A program made the translations under genes and the position numbers. This document shows, one piece after another, positions 46,700 to 56,351 of a stretch of DNA of 64,000 nt. Location of the stretch: contig CASFAV010000013.1 of the NCBI GenBank assembly GCA_949292905.1, forward strand, positions 1 through 64,000. The letters run 5' to 3'. The DNA comes from an uncultured Eubacteriales bacterium (GTDB taxonomy: Bacteria; Bacillota; Clostridia; Christensenellales; DTU072). The notes beneath the pieces are model-generated. The model saw only the letters and a list, made by a program, of their open reading frames with translations, did no database searches and was not told the DNA's origin. The stretch's first letter is position 1, and each line of letters opens with the position of its first letter.

Positions 46700-48027
46700 T
46701 ATTTCAGGAATCCTTTGTTGTTCTTTACGAGCAACTGGCTTTCAAGCTGTTTCTGGAACTCGAGAGCCACGGAAACGACTATCAACAAGCCCGTTGCGCT
46801 GAACGCGTTACCGAATCCGAGGTTACGGAATCCGGGTACCTGCTGGAGGATCAGCGTAGGAATGAGCGCTATGAAGGCGAGGAACAGAGCCCCGAAAAGC
46901 GTCAGTCTGTTATTGATCTTCCTGAGATAGTCGCTGGTCGCTCTGCCGGGTCGGATACCGGGGAGGAATCCGCCGTTCTGCTGGAGCATGCGCGCGACGT
47001 CGTCGGGATTGAACTGAATCTGAGCGTAGAAGTAGGCGAAGAAGATAATCATTATGAACATTATGGGAGCATAGAGATTACCGTTGGTGCCGAGCCATTC
47101 CGCCCACACGAGTCCGAACTGAGTGTCTTCCCATCCGCCGAACTGGATGATCATCTGCGGGAACATGATAAGGCTCGACGCAAAGATGATCGGCATGACG
47201 CCCGAAGCGTTGACTTTGAGCGGTATATGGGTGGACTGTCCGCCGTACATTTTGTTACCTTTTACCTGTTTGGCATACTGAACCTGTATCTTGCGGTCCG
47301 CCATATCGACGAAAACGATGATGAAGAACAGCAATACCACAAGGAGCAGGAAGCCGAGCAGATACCACAGACCGGAGGTGTCTCCCGCTTCGATCTCGGC
47401 GGGGATGGTGCCGGTCATGGCTCCCCAGATGGAAGTTCCGAGGGAGGATATGATACCGATGAAGATTATGAGCGAGGTGCCGTTACCGATACCGTACTCG
47501 GTAATGCGTTCCGCAAGCCACATAACGAGCGAAGAGCCGCCGACAAGAATGATGACGATGAGGATCATCGTAAATACCATATCGGTCTGATTCTCCGCGT
47601 CTCCGGTAAAGACGGGGATGATGGAGTCTTTCCAAAGGAACATAACGCCTATCGCCTGAATGAGAGCGAGCAGTACCGCGGCGTATCTCGTGTACTGAGT
47701 GAGTTTTTTGCGGCCTTCCTCACCCTCTTTGCTCAATTTCTCGAGCTTGGGGATAATAAGCGTCAACAGCTGCATGATAATGAAGCTGTTGATGAAGGGC
47801 ACTATGCCCAATGCGAATATAGTTCCGTAAGTAAAAGCGCTACCGGTGATAGCAGACAACATCAAAGTGAAGTCGGTCTGGCTGACGCCCGCGAATATCG
47901 ACGCGGAGTCGAGTCCCGGGATGGGGACGAAGCAGCCGATACGGTACACAAGAATGAGCGCGAAAGTGATGAGCATCTTCTTGCGAATATCGGGCGACAG
48001 GAAGGCGTTTTTAATAGTTTGGAACAT
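46699..48027 (-). CDS. secY: Preprotein translocase subunit SecY
   Basis: Main pore of the Sec protein-export channel, ten membrane helices, 442 residues. Conserved stretches include IPGLDSASIF, GIVPFINSFIIMQLLTLIIPKLEKLSKEGEEGRKKLTQYTRY and IQVQYAKQVKGNKMYGGQSTHIPLKVNASGVMPIIFASSL; the C-terminal FLPGIRPGRATSDYLRKINNRLTLFGALFLAFIALIP also matches. Intact. One-base overlaps with both rplO and adk show coupling. Confidence 0.98.
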   Translation of the reverse strand: MFQTIKNAFLSPDIRKKMLITFALILVYRIGCFVPIPGLDSASIFAGVSQTDFTLMLSAITGSAFTYGTIFALGIVPFINSFIIMQLLTLIIPKLEKLSKEGEEGRKKLTQYTRYAAVLLALIQAIGVMFLWKDSIIPVFTGDAENQTDMVFTMILIVIILVGGSSLVMWLAERITEYGIGNGTSLIIFIGIISSLGTSIWGAMTGTIPAEIEAGDTSGLWYLLGFLLLVVLLFFIIVFVDMADRKIQVQYAKQVKGNKMYGGQSTHIPLKVNASGVMPIIFASSLIMFPQMIIQFGGWEDTQFGLVWAEWLGTNGNLYAPIMFIMIIFFAYFYAQIQFNPDDVARMLQQNGGFLPGIRPGRATSDYLRKINNRLTLFGALFLAFIALIPTLILQQVPGFRNLGFGNAFSATGLLIVVSVALEFQKQLESQLLVKNNKGFLK

Positions 48028-48470
48028 TAAATTACCTCTACTTTACCGCCTGCTTTCTCGATTTTATCCGCAGCGGATTGAGTGAATTTTTTAGCCTGTA
48101 CGGTCAGCTTCTTGGTGAGTTCGCCGTTGCCGAGCACTTTGAGACCGTAGGGACGGATCTTACCGATGAGTCCTGCGTCCGCGAGCAATTCGGCGGTGAT
48201 CACGGTGCCGTCGGCAAAATTATCGAGAACGCCGACGTTGACGGTGGTGTATTCCGCGGAGAAGTGATTTTTGAAGCCTCTCTTGGGAACTCTTCTGGTG
48301 AGGGGCATCTGTCCGCCTTCGAATCCGGGACGAACGCCGCCACCCGATCTTGCCCATTGTCCTTTGTGACCTTTGCCGCTGGTTTTGCCGAGCCCGGAGC
48401 CTATGCCTCTGCCCAGTCTTTTAGCGGGAGTGACCGCACCTTCTGCGGGAGCTAATGTATGCAATTTCAT
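48027..48470 (-). CDS. rplO: Ribosomal protein L15
   Basis: Late-assembling large-subunit protein. The 147 residues begin [57 protein letters not shown], the conserved Gly/Arg-rich arm, followed by RVPKRGF and the C-terminal globular part. It lies 11 bases after rpmD. Confidence 0.98.
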   Translation of the reverse strand: MKLHTLAPAEGAVTPAKRLGRGIGSGLGKTSGKGHKGQWARSGGGVRPGFEGGQMPLTRRVPKRGFKNHFSAEYTTVNVGVLDNFADGTVITAELLADAGLIGKIRPYGLKVLGNGELTKKLTVQAKKFTQSAADKIEKAGGKVEVI

Positions 48471-48481
48471 GTCGCTGCCTC

Positions 48482-48664
48482 CTACTTAACGTCTTCCACG
48501 CGCACGAGGTGGGATACTTTGAATATCATACCGCGGATCACGGGGTTGTCGTCGTGAATTTTGCTCGCGCCGACCTTGTTGAGACCGAGCGCTTTGACGT
48601 TTGCCTTCTGATTCTCAAGGCAACCTATAGTGCTTTTGACAAGCGTTACTTTGATCTTAGCCAT
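48482..48664 (-). CDS. rpmD: Ribosomal protein L30
   Basis: Small large-subunit protein of 60 residues with the normal fold: [55 protein letters not shown]. Normal length and position between rpsE and rplO. AGGAGG precedes the ATG. Confidence 0.97.
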   Translation of the reverse strand: MAKIKVTLVKSTIGCLENQKANVKALGLNKVGASKIHDDNPVIRGMIFKVSHLVRVEDVK

Positions 48665-48675
48665 TGTAAACCTCC

Positions 48676-49194
48676 TTAACCGATGATTTCCTCAACGGTC
48701 TTGCCGCGCAGAGCCGCATACTCTTCGGCGGTCTTGAGCATTTTGAGACCGGCGATGGTGGCTTTGACGCTGTTGATGGGGTTATTGGTTCCGATGCACT
48801 TGGTACGGATGTCGGCGATGCCGCTGACTTCGAGCACCTGACGGACCGCGCCACCCGCTATAACGCCGGTACCTTCTTCTGCGGGAAGCAGCAGAACTTT
48901 GCCTCTGCCGTAGACGCCGGTGACCGCATGCGGTATGGTCCTGTCCTTGGTGGAAATCGTGAACATAGCCTTCTGGGCGGCTTTGGTGGCCTTCTCGATA
49001 GCTTCGGGAACTTCCGCGGCTTTACCCATACCGGCGCCCACTCTGCCTTTGCCGTCGCCCACTACCACGAGGGCTGCAAAGCGCATGTTGCGTCCGCCCT
49101 TAACAACCTTGGTAACGCGGTTGACGGATACGGTCTTTTTGATAAGATCGTCCTTGGGCTCTCTGTTGAATCTCTCTCTGTCGTTTCTTGCCAT
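48676..49194 (-). CDS. rpsE: Ribosomal protein S5
   Basis: Small-subunit protein important for decoding fidelity. The 172 residues have the N-terminal double-stranded RNA-binding domain ([48 protein letters not shown]) and the C-terminal domain ([29 protein letters not shown]). Normal length. Confidence 0.98.
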   Translation of the reverse strand: MARNDRERFNREPKDDLIKKTVSVNRVTKVVKGGRNMRFAALVVVGDGKGRVGAGMGKAAEVPEAIEKATKAAQKAMFTISTKDRTIPHAVTGVYGRGKVLLLPAEEGTGVIAGGAVRQVLEVSGIADIRTKCIGTNNPINSVKATIAGLKMLKTAEEYAALRGKTVEEIIG

Positions 49195-49209
49195 AGTTGT
49201 TCTCCTCTA

Positions 49210-49596
49210 TTATTCGGCTTCTTTCGCGCCGATGGCGAGACCGGCTTTCCTCGCGCCGTCGGCAAGAGCCGCTACGCGTCCGGTGTAAAGGTATCCTCCG
49301 CGATCGAATACGACCTCGGTGATACCGGCTGCGAGAGCTTTCTTCGCTACCGCTTCGCCCACGATGCCGGCGGCTTCGACCTTGGTCTTGCCCTTCACCG
49401 CGGCAGCGATGTCCGCCTGCTGGGTGTTGGCAGCCACGATGGTCTTGCCCGCTACGTCGTCGATGACCTGAGCGTAGATGTTCTCGAGCGATCTGTACAC
49501 GCAAAGACGGGGAGTCTCGGCGGTGCCTTTGAGATAATTGCGAAGCCTTCTATGTCTTTTCTGCCTGACAGCATTCTTATTGGGTTTCTTAAACAT
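49210..49596 (-). CDS. rplR: Ribosomal protein L18
   Basis: Binds 5S rRNA with L5. The 128 residues include [43 protein letters not shown] and [24 protein letters not shown], both typical. The N-terminal arm is basic ([15 protein letters not shown]). Normal length. Confidence 0.98.
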   Translation of the reverse strand: MFKKPNKNAVRQKRHRRLRNYLKGTAETPRLCVYRSLENIYAQVIDDVAGKTIVAANTQQADIAAAVKGKTKVEAAGIVGEAVAKKALAAGITEVVFDRGGYLYTGRVAALADGARKAGLAIGAKEAE

Positions 49597-49611
49597 GTTA
49601 TTTCAGTCCTC

Positions 49612-50154
49612 CTATTTTCCTGCGGTCTTGCCTTCCTTGCGGAGTATGGTCTCATCCTTGTACTGGATGCCGTATCCGTGATAAGGCTCGGGCTTGCGAA
49701 TGGCTTTGATGTCCGCGGCGAATTGTCCCACTTTCTCCTTGTCGATACCTTTGACGGAAATCTCGGTGGGAGAAACGACTTCTACTTTGAGTCCTTCGGG
49801 AGCGATAACGTCGACGGTGTGGCTGTAGCCCACGGAAAGCACGACTTTGTTGCCCTGCGCAACCGCTTTGTAACCTACGCCGTTGATGATGAGGTTCTTG
49901 GAATAGCCCTTCTCTACGCCGACCACCATGTTGTGGATAAGCGCGCGGTAAAGACCGTGAGCGGCTTTGACGTTCTTCGCTTCGCTGGCGCGTTTGACGT
50001 GAACTTCGCCGTTGACGACTTCCACGGAGATCTTATCGTTCTCGATCTTCTGAGTAAGGGTTCCGAGGGGACCTTTGACGGTGACTACGCCGCCTGCGTA
50101 ATCCACGCTGATGCCCTGATTGAGTTTGATGGGTGCTCTACCTATTCTCGACAT
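49612..50154 (-). CDS. rplF: Ribosomal protein L6
   Basis: Large-subunit protein near the factor-binding site. The 180 residues have two repeated domains: [33 protein letters not shown] at the start and [33 protein letters not shown]-like sequence at the end (the first residues read GIDKEKV). Normal length, in standard position between rpsH and rplR. Confidence 0.98.
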   Translation of the reverse strand: [180 protein letters not shown]

Positions 50155-50164
50155 AGTCCACCTC

Positions 50165-50569
50165 CTACCAAACGTAAGCGAGTACTTCGCCGCCCGCTCC
50201 GAGAGCGCGGGCTTTCTTGTCGGTCATAACACCTTTGGAGGTGGATATGATCGCGATACCGAGACCGCCGAGGACCTTGGGAAGCGCGTCGGACTTGGCG
50301 TAAACGCGGAGTCCGGGCTTGGAAATCTTCTTGAGTCCGTTGATAACTTTCTCTTTATTGGCGGTGTATTTGAGTTCGATGTGTATAACGTCCTGAGGTT
50401 GACCTTCGGTTTTCACGACGGTCGCGCTTTTGACGTAGCCTTCTTCAACCAATATCTCCGCGATGGCGGCTTTGATCTTCGAGGCGGGAACGTCTACGCT
50501 CTCCTTCCTCGCGGTAAGCGCGTTACGGATGCGGGTAAGCATATCGGCAATGGGATCTGTTAAAGTCAT
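50165..50569 (-). CDS. rpsH: Ribosomal protein S8
   Basis: Early 16S binder and the autoregulator of the spc operon in E. coli. The 134 residues run from [43 protein letters not shown] to the C-terminal [27 protein letters not shown]. The ATG at 50569 follows AGGAGGT; the longer open frame upstream overlaps rpsZ and is not used. Confidence 0.98.
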   Translation of the reverse strand: MTLTDPIADMLTRIRNALTARKESVDVPASKIKAAIAEILVEEGYVKSATVVKTEGQPQDVIHIELKYTANKEKVINGLKKISKPGLRVYAKSDALPKVLGGLGIAIISTSKGVMTDKKARALGAGGEVLAYVW

Positions 50570-50580
50570 GTCTGTACCTC

Positions 50581-50766
50581 CTACCAACTGGCTTTGCGGA
50601 CGCCGGGGATCTCTCCTTTGTACGCGAGCTCTCTGAAGCATATTCTGCAGATTCCGTACTTGCGCAGGACCGCGTGAGGTCTGCCGCAAATGGAGCAACG
50701 GGTGTACTCCCTGGTGGAGAACTTCTGCTTCTTTTTCTGTTTATTTTTCAATGCTGTTTTTGCCAT
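50581..50766 (-). CDS. rpsZ: Ribosomal protein S14, zinc-binding type Z
   Basis: A 61-residue S14 of the short, zinc-binding type. Ligands C24, C27, C40 and C43 are in [21 protein letters not shown]. The ATG at 50766 follows GGAGG at 9 bases distance. The gene sits between rplE and rpsH, as in Bacillus. Confidence 0.98.
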   Translation of the reverse strand: MAKTALKNKQKKKQKFSTREYTRCSICGRPHAVLRKYGICRICFRELAYKGEIPGVRKASW

Positions 50767-50779
50767 AAGTAACAACCTC

Positions 50780-51367
50780 CTACTTCATGAAAGGCATTCC
50801 GAGCAGTCTAAGGAGCTCTTTAGCCTCTTCGTCCGTTTTCGCGGTGGTGGTGATGCACACGTCGAAACCTCTTACCTTTTCGACCTGGTCATAAGCTATT
50901 TCGGGGAATATGAGCTGTTCTTTGATACCCATCGAATAGTTGCCCCTGCCGTCGAAAGAGTTACCGGAAATACCTTTGAAGTCACGTACGCGGGGGAGCG
51001 CGATGGATACGAGCTTGTCGAAGAAGAACCACATTCTGTCCCTGCGGAGAGTGACCATGGCGCCTACCTGCTGACCTTCGCGGACTTTGAAGTTAGCCAC
51101 GGAGTTCTTCGCTTTGGTGGGCACGGACTTCTGTCCGGCGATCTTTTCGAGTTCTTCGGTCGCGAGCTGCATGCTCTTGGAGTTGTCCTTGATGTCGCCG
51201 AAGCGCATGTTGAGAACGATCTTCTCCACCTTCGGAACTTCCATAACGGTCTTGTAGCCGAAAGTCTTGATGAGCGCGGGAACTACTTCCTCTTTGTATT
51301 TGATCTGCATTCTGCTGACTTCCTTGACGGGAGCCGCATCGTTAGTTTTTTCCACTTTTTTAGCCAT
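50780..51367 (-). CDS. rplE: Ribosomal protein L5
   Basis: Binds 5S rRNA and contacts P-site tRNA. The 195 residues include [70 protein letters not shown] and [34 protein letters not shown]. It has about 12 extra N-terminal residues compared with the usual 179-residue form ([20 protein letters not shown]). Confidence 0.98.
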   Translation of the reverse strand: MAKKVEKTNDAAPVKEVSRMQIKYKEEVVPALIKTFGYKTVMEVPKVEKIVLNMRFGDIKDNSKSMQLATEELEKIAGQKSVPTKAKNSVANFKVREGQQVGAMVTLRRDRMWFFFDKLVSIALPRVRDFKGISGNSFDGRGNYSMGIKEQLIFPEIAYDQVEKVRGFDVCITTTAKTDEEAKELLRLLGMPFMK

Positions 51368-51372
51368 AGTGA

Positions 51373-51801
51373 TTACGCCTCCTTATTCTCGGTCGTCGCT
51401 TCAGCCTTGGGAGCGGCTTTCTTTCTGACGGCGCTCTTGGTAGCCTTCGCGGCTTTGGCTTTAGCGGCCTTCTTGGTCACGAGCGTCGCGCCGCACTTCT
51501 TGCAGTAACGCACTTTCTTGCCGTCCTCTTCGCGGTATCCCACGCGGGTGGGCTTGCCGCAAGCGGAGCACACGGGCATGACGTTGCTGGCGTCCACGCT
51601 GCCGGGCTGTTTGATAAGTCCGCCTTTGTCGCTCGCTTTACGCGCCTTGACGGCCTTGGTATTGACGGTCAGGAGCCCGTCGCCTTCGATAAGCACACGG
51701 TGCTTCTCGGCGTTAACGGCGGTGACCTGCGCGGTCTTACCCTTGTCTTTACCGGCGATGATCATAACATAATCGTCTTTTTTAACACTGAGTTTTGCCA
51801 T
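51373..51801 (-). CDS. rplX: Ribosomal protein L24 with zinc-like motif and Lys/Ala tail
   Basis: Early-assembling large-subunit protein with a KOW domain ([35 protein letters not shown]). C78, C81, C100 and C103 form a zinc-ribbon-like site, which is present in many bacterial L24. The last 35 residues or so are a low-complexity Lys/Ala tail ([26 protein letters not shown]), which lengthens it to 142 residues compared with about 105. The tail is probably a disordered RNA-binding extension. Confidence 0.97.
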   Translation of the reverse strand: MAKLSVKKDDYVMIIAGKDKGKTAQVTAVNAEKHRVLIEGDGLLTVNTKAVKARKASDKGGLIKQPGSVDASNVMPVCSACGKPTRVGYREEDGKKVRYCKKCGATLVTKKAAKAKAAKATKSAVRKKAAPKAEATTENKEA

Positions 51802-51812
51802 TGTTCTTCTCC

Positions 51813-52181
51813 TTAAAGCACTTCGGGTGCGAGGGATATGATCTTCATGTAATCTTTATCTCTCAGCTCTCTCGCAACAGGTCCGAAGATACGCGATCCG
51901 CGGGGCTGTTTCTGGTTGTCGATGATGACCGCGGCGTTATCGTCGAATTTGATGTGGGTACCGTCCTTGCGCATGATGCCTTTATGGGTCCTCACGATAA
52001 CTGCCTTGACGACGTCGCCCTTCTTGACGGTGCCGCCGGGAATAGCGGTCTTGACGGACGCGATGATAACGTCGCCGATGTTGCCGCTTCTCACGTAGGA
52101 GCCGCCCAACACGCGAATGCACATTATCTCTTTCGCGCCGGAGTTATCTGCTACTTTCAATCTGGTTTGAGGTTGTATCAT
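51813..52181 (-). CDS. rplN: Ribosomal protein L14
   Basis: Large-subunit protein at the intersubunit bridge. The 122 residues [28 protein letters not shown]... through ...[29 protein letters not shown] match the family along their whole length. Normal length and position. Confidence 0.99.
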   Translation of the reverse strand: MIQPQTRLKVADNSGAKEIMCIRVLGGSYVRSGNIGDVIIASVKTAIPGGTVKKGDVVKAVIVRTHKGIMRKDGTHIKFDDNAAVIIDNQKQPRGSRIFGPVARELRDKDYMKIISLAPEVL

Positions 52182-52192
52182 TTCCTGCCTCC

Positions 52193-52447
52193 TTACTTAG
52201 CCTTCTCGATGATGGTGACAAGGCGCCAATTCTTCTCCTTGGAGAGCGGACGGGTTTCCGCTACTTCGACTTTGTCGCCGATACCGCACTCGTTGTTCTC
52301 GTCGTGAACTTTGAGCTTCTTGGTGCGGAGAATATACTTTTTATACAGAGGATGCTTAACCTTCTGCTCGACGGCGACGACTACGGTCTTGTCCATTTTG
52401 TCGCTGACGACTATGCCTACTCTCGTTTTTCTGAGATTTCTTTCCAT
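52193..52447 (-). CDS. rpsQ: Ribosomal protein S17
   Basis: OB-fold small-subunit protein, 84 residues. [78 protein letters not shown] is typical through its whole length. Lies 12 bases after rpmC. Confidence 0.98.
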   Translation of the reverse strand: MERNLRKTRVGIVVSDKMDKTVVVAVEQKVKHPLYKKYILRTKKLKVHDENNECGIGDKVEVAETRPLSKEKNWRLVTIIEKAK

Positions 52448-52459
52448 TGTTCAATCCTC

Positions 52460-52711
52460 CTAAGCCTTCTTCCTGGCGCGCGTTTTTTTCGCCGCTTTCT
52501 CGGGTTCGGCGCTGATGCCGAGCTCTCTCTGACGAAGAACGGTCTTGGCTCTTGCGATGTTCTTCTTGCACTCCTCAAGTACCATGGGGTTGGACAACTG
52601 ATTGGTCGCGTGCTTGAAGCGCAGGTTGAACAGCTCTTCTTTAAGCTCGTTGACCTTGTTGGTCAGTTCCTCGTTGGTCATTTCAAAAAATTGCTGAGAT
52701 TTCTTAGTCAT
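52460..52711 (-). CDS. rpmC: Ribosomal protein L29
   Basis: Two-helix large-subunit protein at the tunnel exit, with a basic C-terminal tail ([13 protein letters not shown]) that makes it 83 residues instead of about 66. The core is [54 protein letters not shown] start at the ATG at 52711, which overlaps the rplP stop by 8 bases. A GTG 9 bases earlier is an alternative. Confidence 0.95.
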   Translation of the reverse strand: MTKKSQQFFEMTNEELTNKVNELKEELFNLRFKHATNQLSNPMVLEECKKNIARAKTVLRQRELGISAEPEKAAKKTRARKKA

Positions 52712-53150
52712 TCGAATCACCGCCTTCTACTGCTTTCTCGAGGTCGCTTTTTTTAGCGATCTTGCACTTGATGGGGAGCTTGTTCGCCGCAAGACGCAGA
52801 GCTTCTTTCGCCTGCTCCTCGCTGACGCCCGCCATCTCGAACATCACTCTGCCGGGTTTGACTACCGCTACCCAGAATTCGGGCGCGCCCTTACCGCTAC
52901 CCATACGGGCTTCGGCGGGATGCTTGGTGACGGGCTTGTGGGGGAAGATGTCCACCCAAACCTGACCGCCACGTTTGATATATCTGGTCATCGCAACACG
53001 GGCGGCTTCGATCTGATTGCTCTTGATCCAGCCGGGCTCCGCCGCGACAAGACCGTACTCGCCGTAAGCGATAACGTTGCCGCGCATGGCCTTACCGGTC
53101 ATTCTGCCGCGATGCTGCTTTCTTCTCTTAACTCTTTTAGGCATCAACAT
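52704..53150 (-). CDS. rplP: Ribosomal protein L16
   Basis: Large-subunit protein at the A-site finger. The 148 residues begin [105 protein letters not shown], a full match. The first ATG (53150) is 11 bases after GGAGG. A second ATG at 53144 would be 17 bases away, so the first is preferred, although MPKRVKRRK is the usual N-terminus. Confidence 0.97.
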   Translation of the reverse strand: MLMPKRVKRRKQHRGRMTGKAMRGNVIAYGEYGLVAAEPGWIKSNQIEAARVAMTRYIKRGGQVWVDIFPHKPVTKHPAEARMGSGKGAPEFWVAVVKPGRVMFEMAGVSEEQAKEALRLAANKLPIKCKIAKKSDLEKAVEGGDSND

Positions 53151-53151
53151 A

Positions 53152-53853
53152 TTAGTCTTTACCTCCTTTCACTTTGAAAACTTCACCCTTGTATATCCAC
53201 GTTTTCACGCCGATGATACCGTAGGTGGTATGAGCTTCGGCAAAGCCGTAATCGATGTCCGCGCGAAGCGTCTGAAGAGGAATGGAACCCTCGTGGTAGC
53301 TCTCGCTTCTCGCTATTTCGGCGCCGTCGAGACGTCCGGAAACCATCGTTTTGATACCTTTGGCGCCCGCTCTCATCGCTCTTCCCATGGCGAATTTCAT
53401 CGCTCTGCGGAAAGGAGTCCTCTTCTCGAGCTGAGTAGCGATGCTCTCCGCCACGAGCTGGGCGTTGAGGTCCATGCTCTTGACTTCGTGCACGTTGACG
53501 TTGAAGGTCTTGTCGGGTCCGACTATCTTGCGGATAGCCGCGTTGATGGCGTCGATGCCCTTTTTCTTCGCGCCTGCTTCTTCGGGAGCGGGAGCGGCGT
53601 CCTTGCCTTTACCCATCTTACCGACCGCCACGCCTACTCTGCCGCAGTAAATGTCGATCTTGATATTGCTCGCCGCGCGCTCGATATTGATGTTGGATAT
53701 AGCCGCGTCGTAGTAATTCTTCTTGAGGTACTTACGGATCTCGTTGTCCTCTTTGATGCACTTGCCGAAATCCTTTTTACCCGCGTACCAGACGCTGTTC
53801 CAAGGGGAATTGATACCAACTCTTAAACCGTGCGGATTAACTTTTTGTCCCAT
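53152..53853 (-). CDS. rpsC: Ribosomal protein S3 with an insertion in the KH loop
   Basis: Small-subunit protein at the mRNA entry site with a KH domain and a C-terminal domain. [24 protein letters not shown] and the C-terminal [29 protein letters not shown] are intact. The KH nucleic-acid-binding loop, normally GKKG followed directly by a helix, is GKMG (78-81) followed by a Lys/Ala/Pro/Glu-rich insert of about 17 residues (82-98) before the helix resumes. Total length is 233 residues. The insert is in frame and looks like real coding sequence. Confidence 0.97.
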   Translation of the reverse strand: MGQKVNPHGLRVGINSPWNSVWYAGKKDFGKCIKEDNEIRKYLKKNYYDAAISNINIERAASNIKIDIYCGRVGVAVGKMGKGKDAAPAPEEAGAKKKGIDAINAAIRKIVGPDKTFNVNVHEVKSMDLNAQLVAESIATQLEKRTPFRRAMKFAMGRAMRAGAKGIKTMVSGRLDGAEIARSESYHEGSIPLQTLRADIDYGFAEAHTTYGIIGVKTWIYKGEVFKVKGGKD

Positions 53854-53870
53854 TTTGTCGTAACCTCCTA

Positions 53871-54257
53871 TTACTTCGCGGCGTCAAGAATGACGGTGAT
53901 GTGGCTGGTGCGCTTGAGTATCCTCGCGCCTCTGCCTTTGGCTCTCGCTCTCATTCTCTTGAGCGTGGGGCCCTGGTCTGCAAAACATTCCGCTACGTAA
54001 AGCGTGTCTTTATTCATATTAAGGTTGTTTTCCGCATTCGCCGCCGCGCTGTTGACGACTTTGAGCACGGGCTCGCAAGCGGCTTTGTTCATCGCGTTGA
54101 GGAGCGCTACCGCTTCGATATAGCTCTTGCCGCGGATGACGTCGAGAACGCTGCGCACTTTGTAGGGCGACATTCTGATCATTCTCGCTACGGCATGCGG
54201 ACGGTTATCTCTGCTCTCGGCTCTCGCCTGGGCTTTTTCTCTGATTCTGGTTGCCAT
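53871..54257 (-). CDS. rplV: Ribosomal protein L22
   Basis: Large-subunit protein that lines the exit tunnel. From the ATG at 54257 the protein has 128 residues: [64 protein letters not shown] and the tunnel-loop segment [35 protein letters not shown] precedes this start; the longer frame upstream lies inside rpsS and is rejected. Confidence 0.98.
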   Translation of the reverse strand: MATRIREKAQARAESRDNRPHAVARMIRMSPYKVRSVLDVIRGKSYIEAVALLNAMNKAACEPVLKVVNSAAANAENNLNMNKDTLYVAECFADQGPTLKRMRARAKGRGARILKRTSHITVILDAAK

Positions 54258-54270
54258 ATCGAATAACCTC

Positions 54271-54552
54271 CTACTTCTTGCCGGTGGCGGCTTTGCTTCC
54301 CGCGTGTCCGCGGAAGGTCCTGGTGGGCGCGAATTCGCCGAGCTTAAGACCAACCATATCTTCGGTCACGTATACCGGAACATGCTTCCTGCCGTCGTGT
54401 ACGGCTATCGTGTGTCCTACGAATTCGGGGAATATCGTCGAAGCTCTCGACCAGGTCTTAACGGGCTTCTTCTCGCCGGATTCGTTCATTGCAGTGATTT
54501 TCTTCATAAGGCTTTCTTCGCAGAAAGGACCTTTCTTAACCGATCTACTCAT
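54271..54552 (-). CDS. rpsS: Ribosomal protein S19
   Basis: Small-subunit head protein, 93 residues. [83 protein letters not shown] is a full-length match. Lies between rplB and rplV, as usual. Confidence 0.99.
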   Translation of the reverse strand: MSRSVKKGPFCEESLMKKITAMNESGEKKPVKTWSRASTIFPEFVGHTIAVHDGRKHVPVYVTEDMVGLKLGEFAPTRTFRGHAGSKAATGKK

Positions 54553-54566
54553 TACAGTGCCTCCTA

Positions 54567-55394
54567 CTAATTAACGCGCTTGATGATCATCTTGGAAGAC
54601 TTGGCCTTCTTGCTACGGGTCTTATAACCGAGCGCGGGCTTGCCCCAAGGTGTAACGGGTGAAGGCATACCGATCGGGCTCTTGCCTTCGCCGCCGCCGT
54701 GCGGGTGGTCGCAGGGGTTCATGACAACGCCGCGTATGGTGGGTTTGACGCCCATGTGACGGGTCTTACCCGCTTTACCGACGCTCACGTTCTCGTGATC
54801 GAGGTTGCCGACCTGTCCGATGGTGGCTTTGCATTTGATGCTTACGTACCGCATTTCGCCGGAAGGCATGCGCAGAGTGGCTTTGCCGCCCTCTTTCGCC
54901 ATGAGCTGAGCGGATACGCCCGCGGAACGGGCGATCTGTCCGCCTTTGCCGGGTTGCAGTTCGATGTTGTGTACGGTGGTACCGACGGGAATGTCGCTCA
55001 GAAGAAGCGCGTTGCCCGCTTTGATGTCGGCGCCTTCGCCGCTTATAACGGTGTCGCCCACTCCGAGACCTACGGGAGCGAGGATATAACGCTTCTCGCC
55101 GTCGGCGTAGTTAAGGAGCGCGATGTTGGCGCTGCGGTTGGGATCGTACTGAACGGAGGCAACTTTGGCGGGGATACCGTCTTTGTTCCTCTTGAAATCG
55201 ATGATCCTGTATTTATTCCTGTTGCCGCCGCCGATGTGTCTGACGGTGATTCTTCCCGTGTTATTGCGGCCGCCGGTCTTATTCTTACTGACAAGAAGGC
55301 TCTTCTCCGGAGTCGTGGAGGTGATCTCCGCGAAATCGGATACGCTCATGTTGCGGCGCGCGGGGGAGGTAGGTTTATATCTGATAACTGCCAT
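54567..55394 (-). CDS. rplB: Ribosomal protein L2
   Basis: Large-subunit protein needed for subunit joining and peptidyl transfer. The 275 residues run from [22 protein letters not shown], through [53 protein letters not shown], to the conserved C-terminal [52 protein letters not shown]. The universally conserved His of [12 protein letters not shown] is present. Normal length. Confidence 0.99.
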   Translation of the reverse strand: MAVIRYKPTSPARRNMSVSDFAEITSTTPEKSLLVSKNKTGGRNNTGRITVRHIGGGNRNKYRIIDFKRNKDGIPAKVASVQYDPNRSANIALLNYADGEKRYILAPVGLGVGDTVISGEGADIKAGNALLLSDIPVGTTVHNIELQPGKGGQIARSAGVSAQLMAKEGGKATLRMPSGEMRYVSIKCKATIGQVGNLDHENVSVGKAGKTRHMGVKPTIRGVVMNPCDHPHGGGEGKSPIGMPSPVTPWGKPALGYKTRSKKAKSSKMIIKRVN

Positions 55395-55415
55395 ATTTAC
55401 TGTCCTCCTTCCTTA

Positions 55416-55712
55416 TTACGCTAAGCTCTCGAAGAATTCGATGGCTTTGCTGTCGGCGGTCAGAGTTACGTACGCTTTCTTATAGGAAGCGGTCGTACCT
55501 TCGTCCTTTCTGCCGCCGCGTCTGACTTTGCCGGACACTCTTACGGTGTTGACTTTGTCCACGGTCACGCCGAATATATGCTCCACAGCCGCTTTGATCT
55601 GAGTCTTGGTGGCGGATTTGAGCACTTTGAAGACGTACCTTTTTGCTGCTATACCGTCGTAGCTCTTTTCGGAGAGGACGGGTTTGATGATGATGTCGTA
55701 GTAGTTATTCAT
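55416..55712 (-). CDS. rplW: Ribosomal protein L23
   Basis: Tunnel-exit protein that docks trigger factor and SRP. From the ATG at 55712 there are 98 residues: MNNYYDIIIKPVLSEKSYDGIAAKRYVFKVLKSATKTQIKAAVEHIFGVTVDKVNTVRVSGKVRR. The start overlaps the rplD stop by one base (TAATG), which supports this start over the longer frame. Confidence 0.98.
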   Translation of the reverse strand: MNNYYDIIIKPVLSEKSYDGIAAKRYVFKVLKSATKTQIKAAVEHIFGVTVDKVNTVRVSGKVRRGGRKDEGTTASYKKAYVTLTADSKAIEFFESLA

Positions 55713-56332
55713 TACGCATATACCTCCGTAAGGGCGTTGACGGCGTCCACCGTGAGAACGCACTTATTGGCGCGCACGAGATCGTACACGTTGATGAGCG
55801 CGACGTCGGTGAGCGTGAGCGCCTGAATATTGCGGCTCGCGAGATTGAGCTTGTCGTCGTGTCCGTTGACAACGAGCAACGCGGTCTTCTCTACGCCGAT
55901 ATTCTTGAGAGCTGCGGCGACTTCTTTGGTCTTGGGCTCGGCGATATCGAATTTATCGACAACGATGATATCTCCGTCGGCGAGCTTGCGGCTCAGAGCG
56001 CTGCAAAGAGCTCCCGCTCTCATTTTCTTATTGACTTTCTTGGAAAAGTCTCTGGGCTTCGGCGCGAATACGACGCCGCCGTGAGTCCATTGAGGAGCGC
56101 GTATGCTTCCCTGACGGGCTCTGCCGGTACCCTTCTGTCTCCAGGGCTTGATGCCGCCTCCGCGTACTTCGGTACGGGTGAGGGTGGACTTGGTGCCCTG
56201 ACGCTTGTTGGCGAGCTGAGCGACGACTACCTGATGAATGAGAGCCTCGTTGTACTCGCATCCGAAAACAGCCTCGTTGAGCTCGATGGTGCTTACTTTT
56301 TTACCCAGGGTGTTAATAACATTCACTTTCAT
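55712..56332 (-). CDS. rplD: Ribosomal protein L4
   Basis: Tunnel protein and, in E. coli, the feedback regulator of the S10 operon. The 206 residues show the conserved loop KRQGTKSTLTRTEVRGGGIKPWRQKGTGRARQGSIRAPQWTHGGVVFAPKPRDFSKKVNKKMRAGALCSALS and the C-terminal VYDLVRANKCVLTVDAVNAL. Normal length. Confidence 0.99.
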   Translation of the reverse strand: MKVNVINTLGKKVSTIELNEAVFGCEYNEALIHQVVVAQLANKRQGTKSTLTRTEVRGGGIKPWRQKGTGRARQGSIRAPQWTHGGVVFAPKPRDFSKKVNKKMRAGALCSALSRKLADGDIIVVDKFDIAEPKTKEVAAALKNIGVEKTALLVVNGHDDKLNLASRNIQALTLTDVALINVYDLVRANKCVLTVDAVNALTEVYA

Positions 56333-56351
56333 ATCCGTATCTCCTTAAACC

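Noticed and set aside
52460-52720. GTG start for rpmC at 52720
   Set aside because: The ATG at 52711 gives the family N-terminus; the GTG adds only three residues and lies deeper inside rplP. It remains possible.
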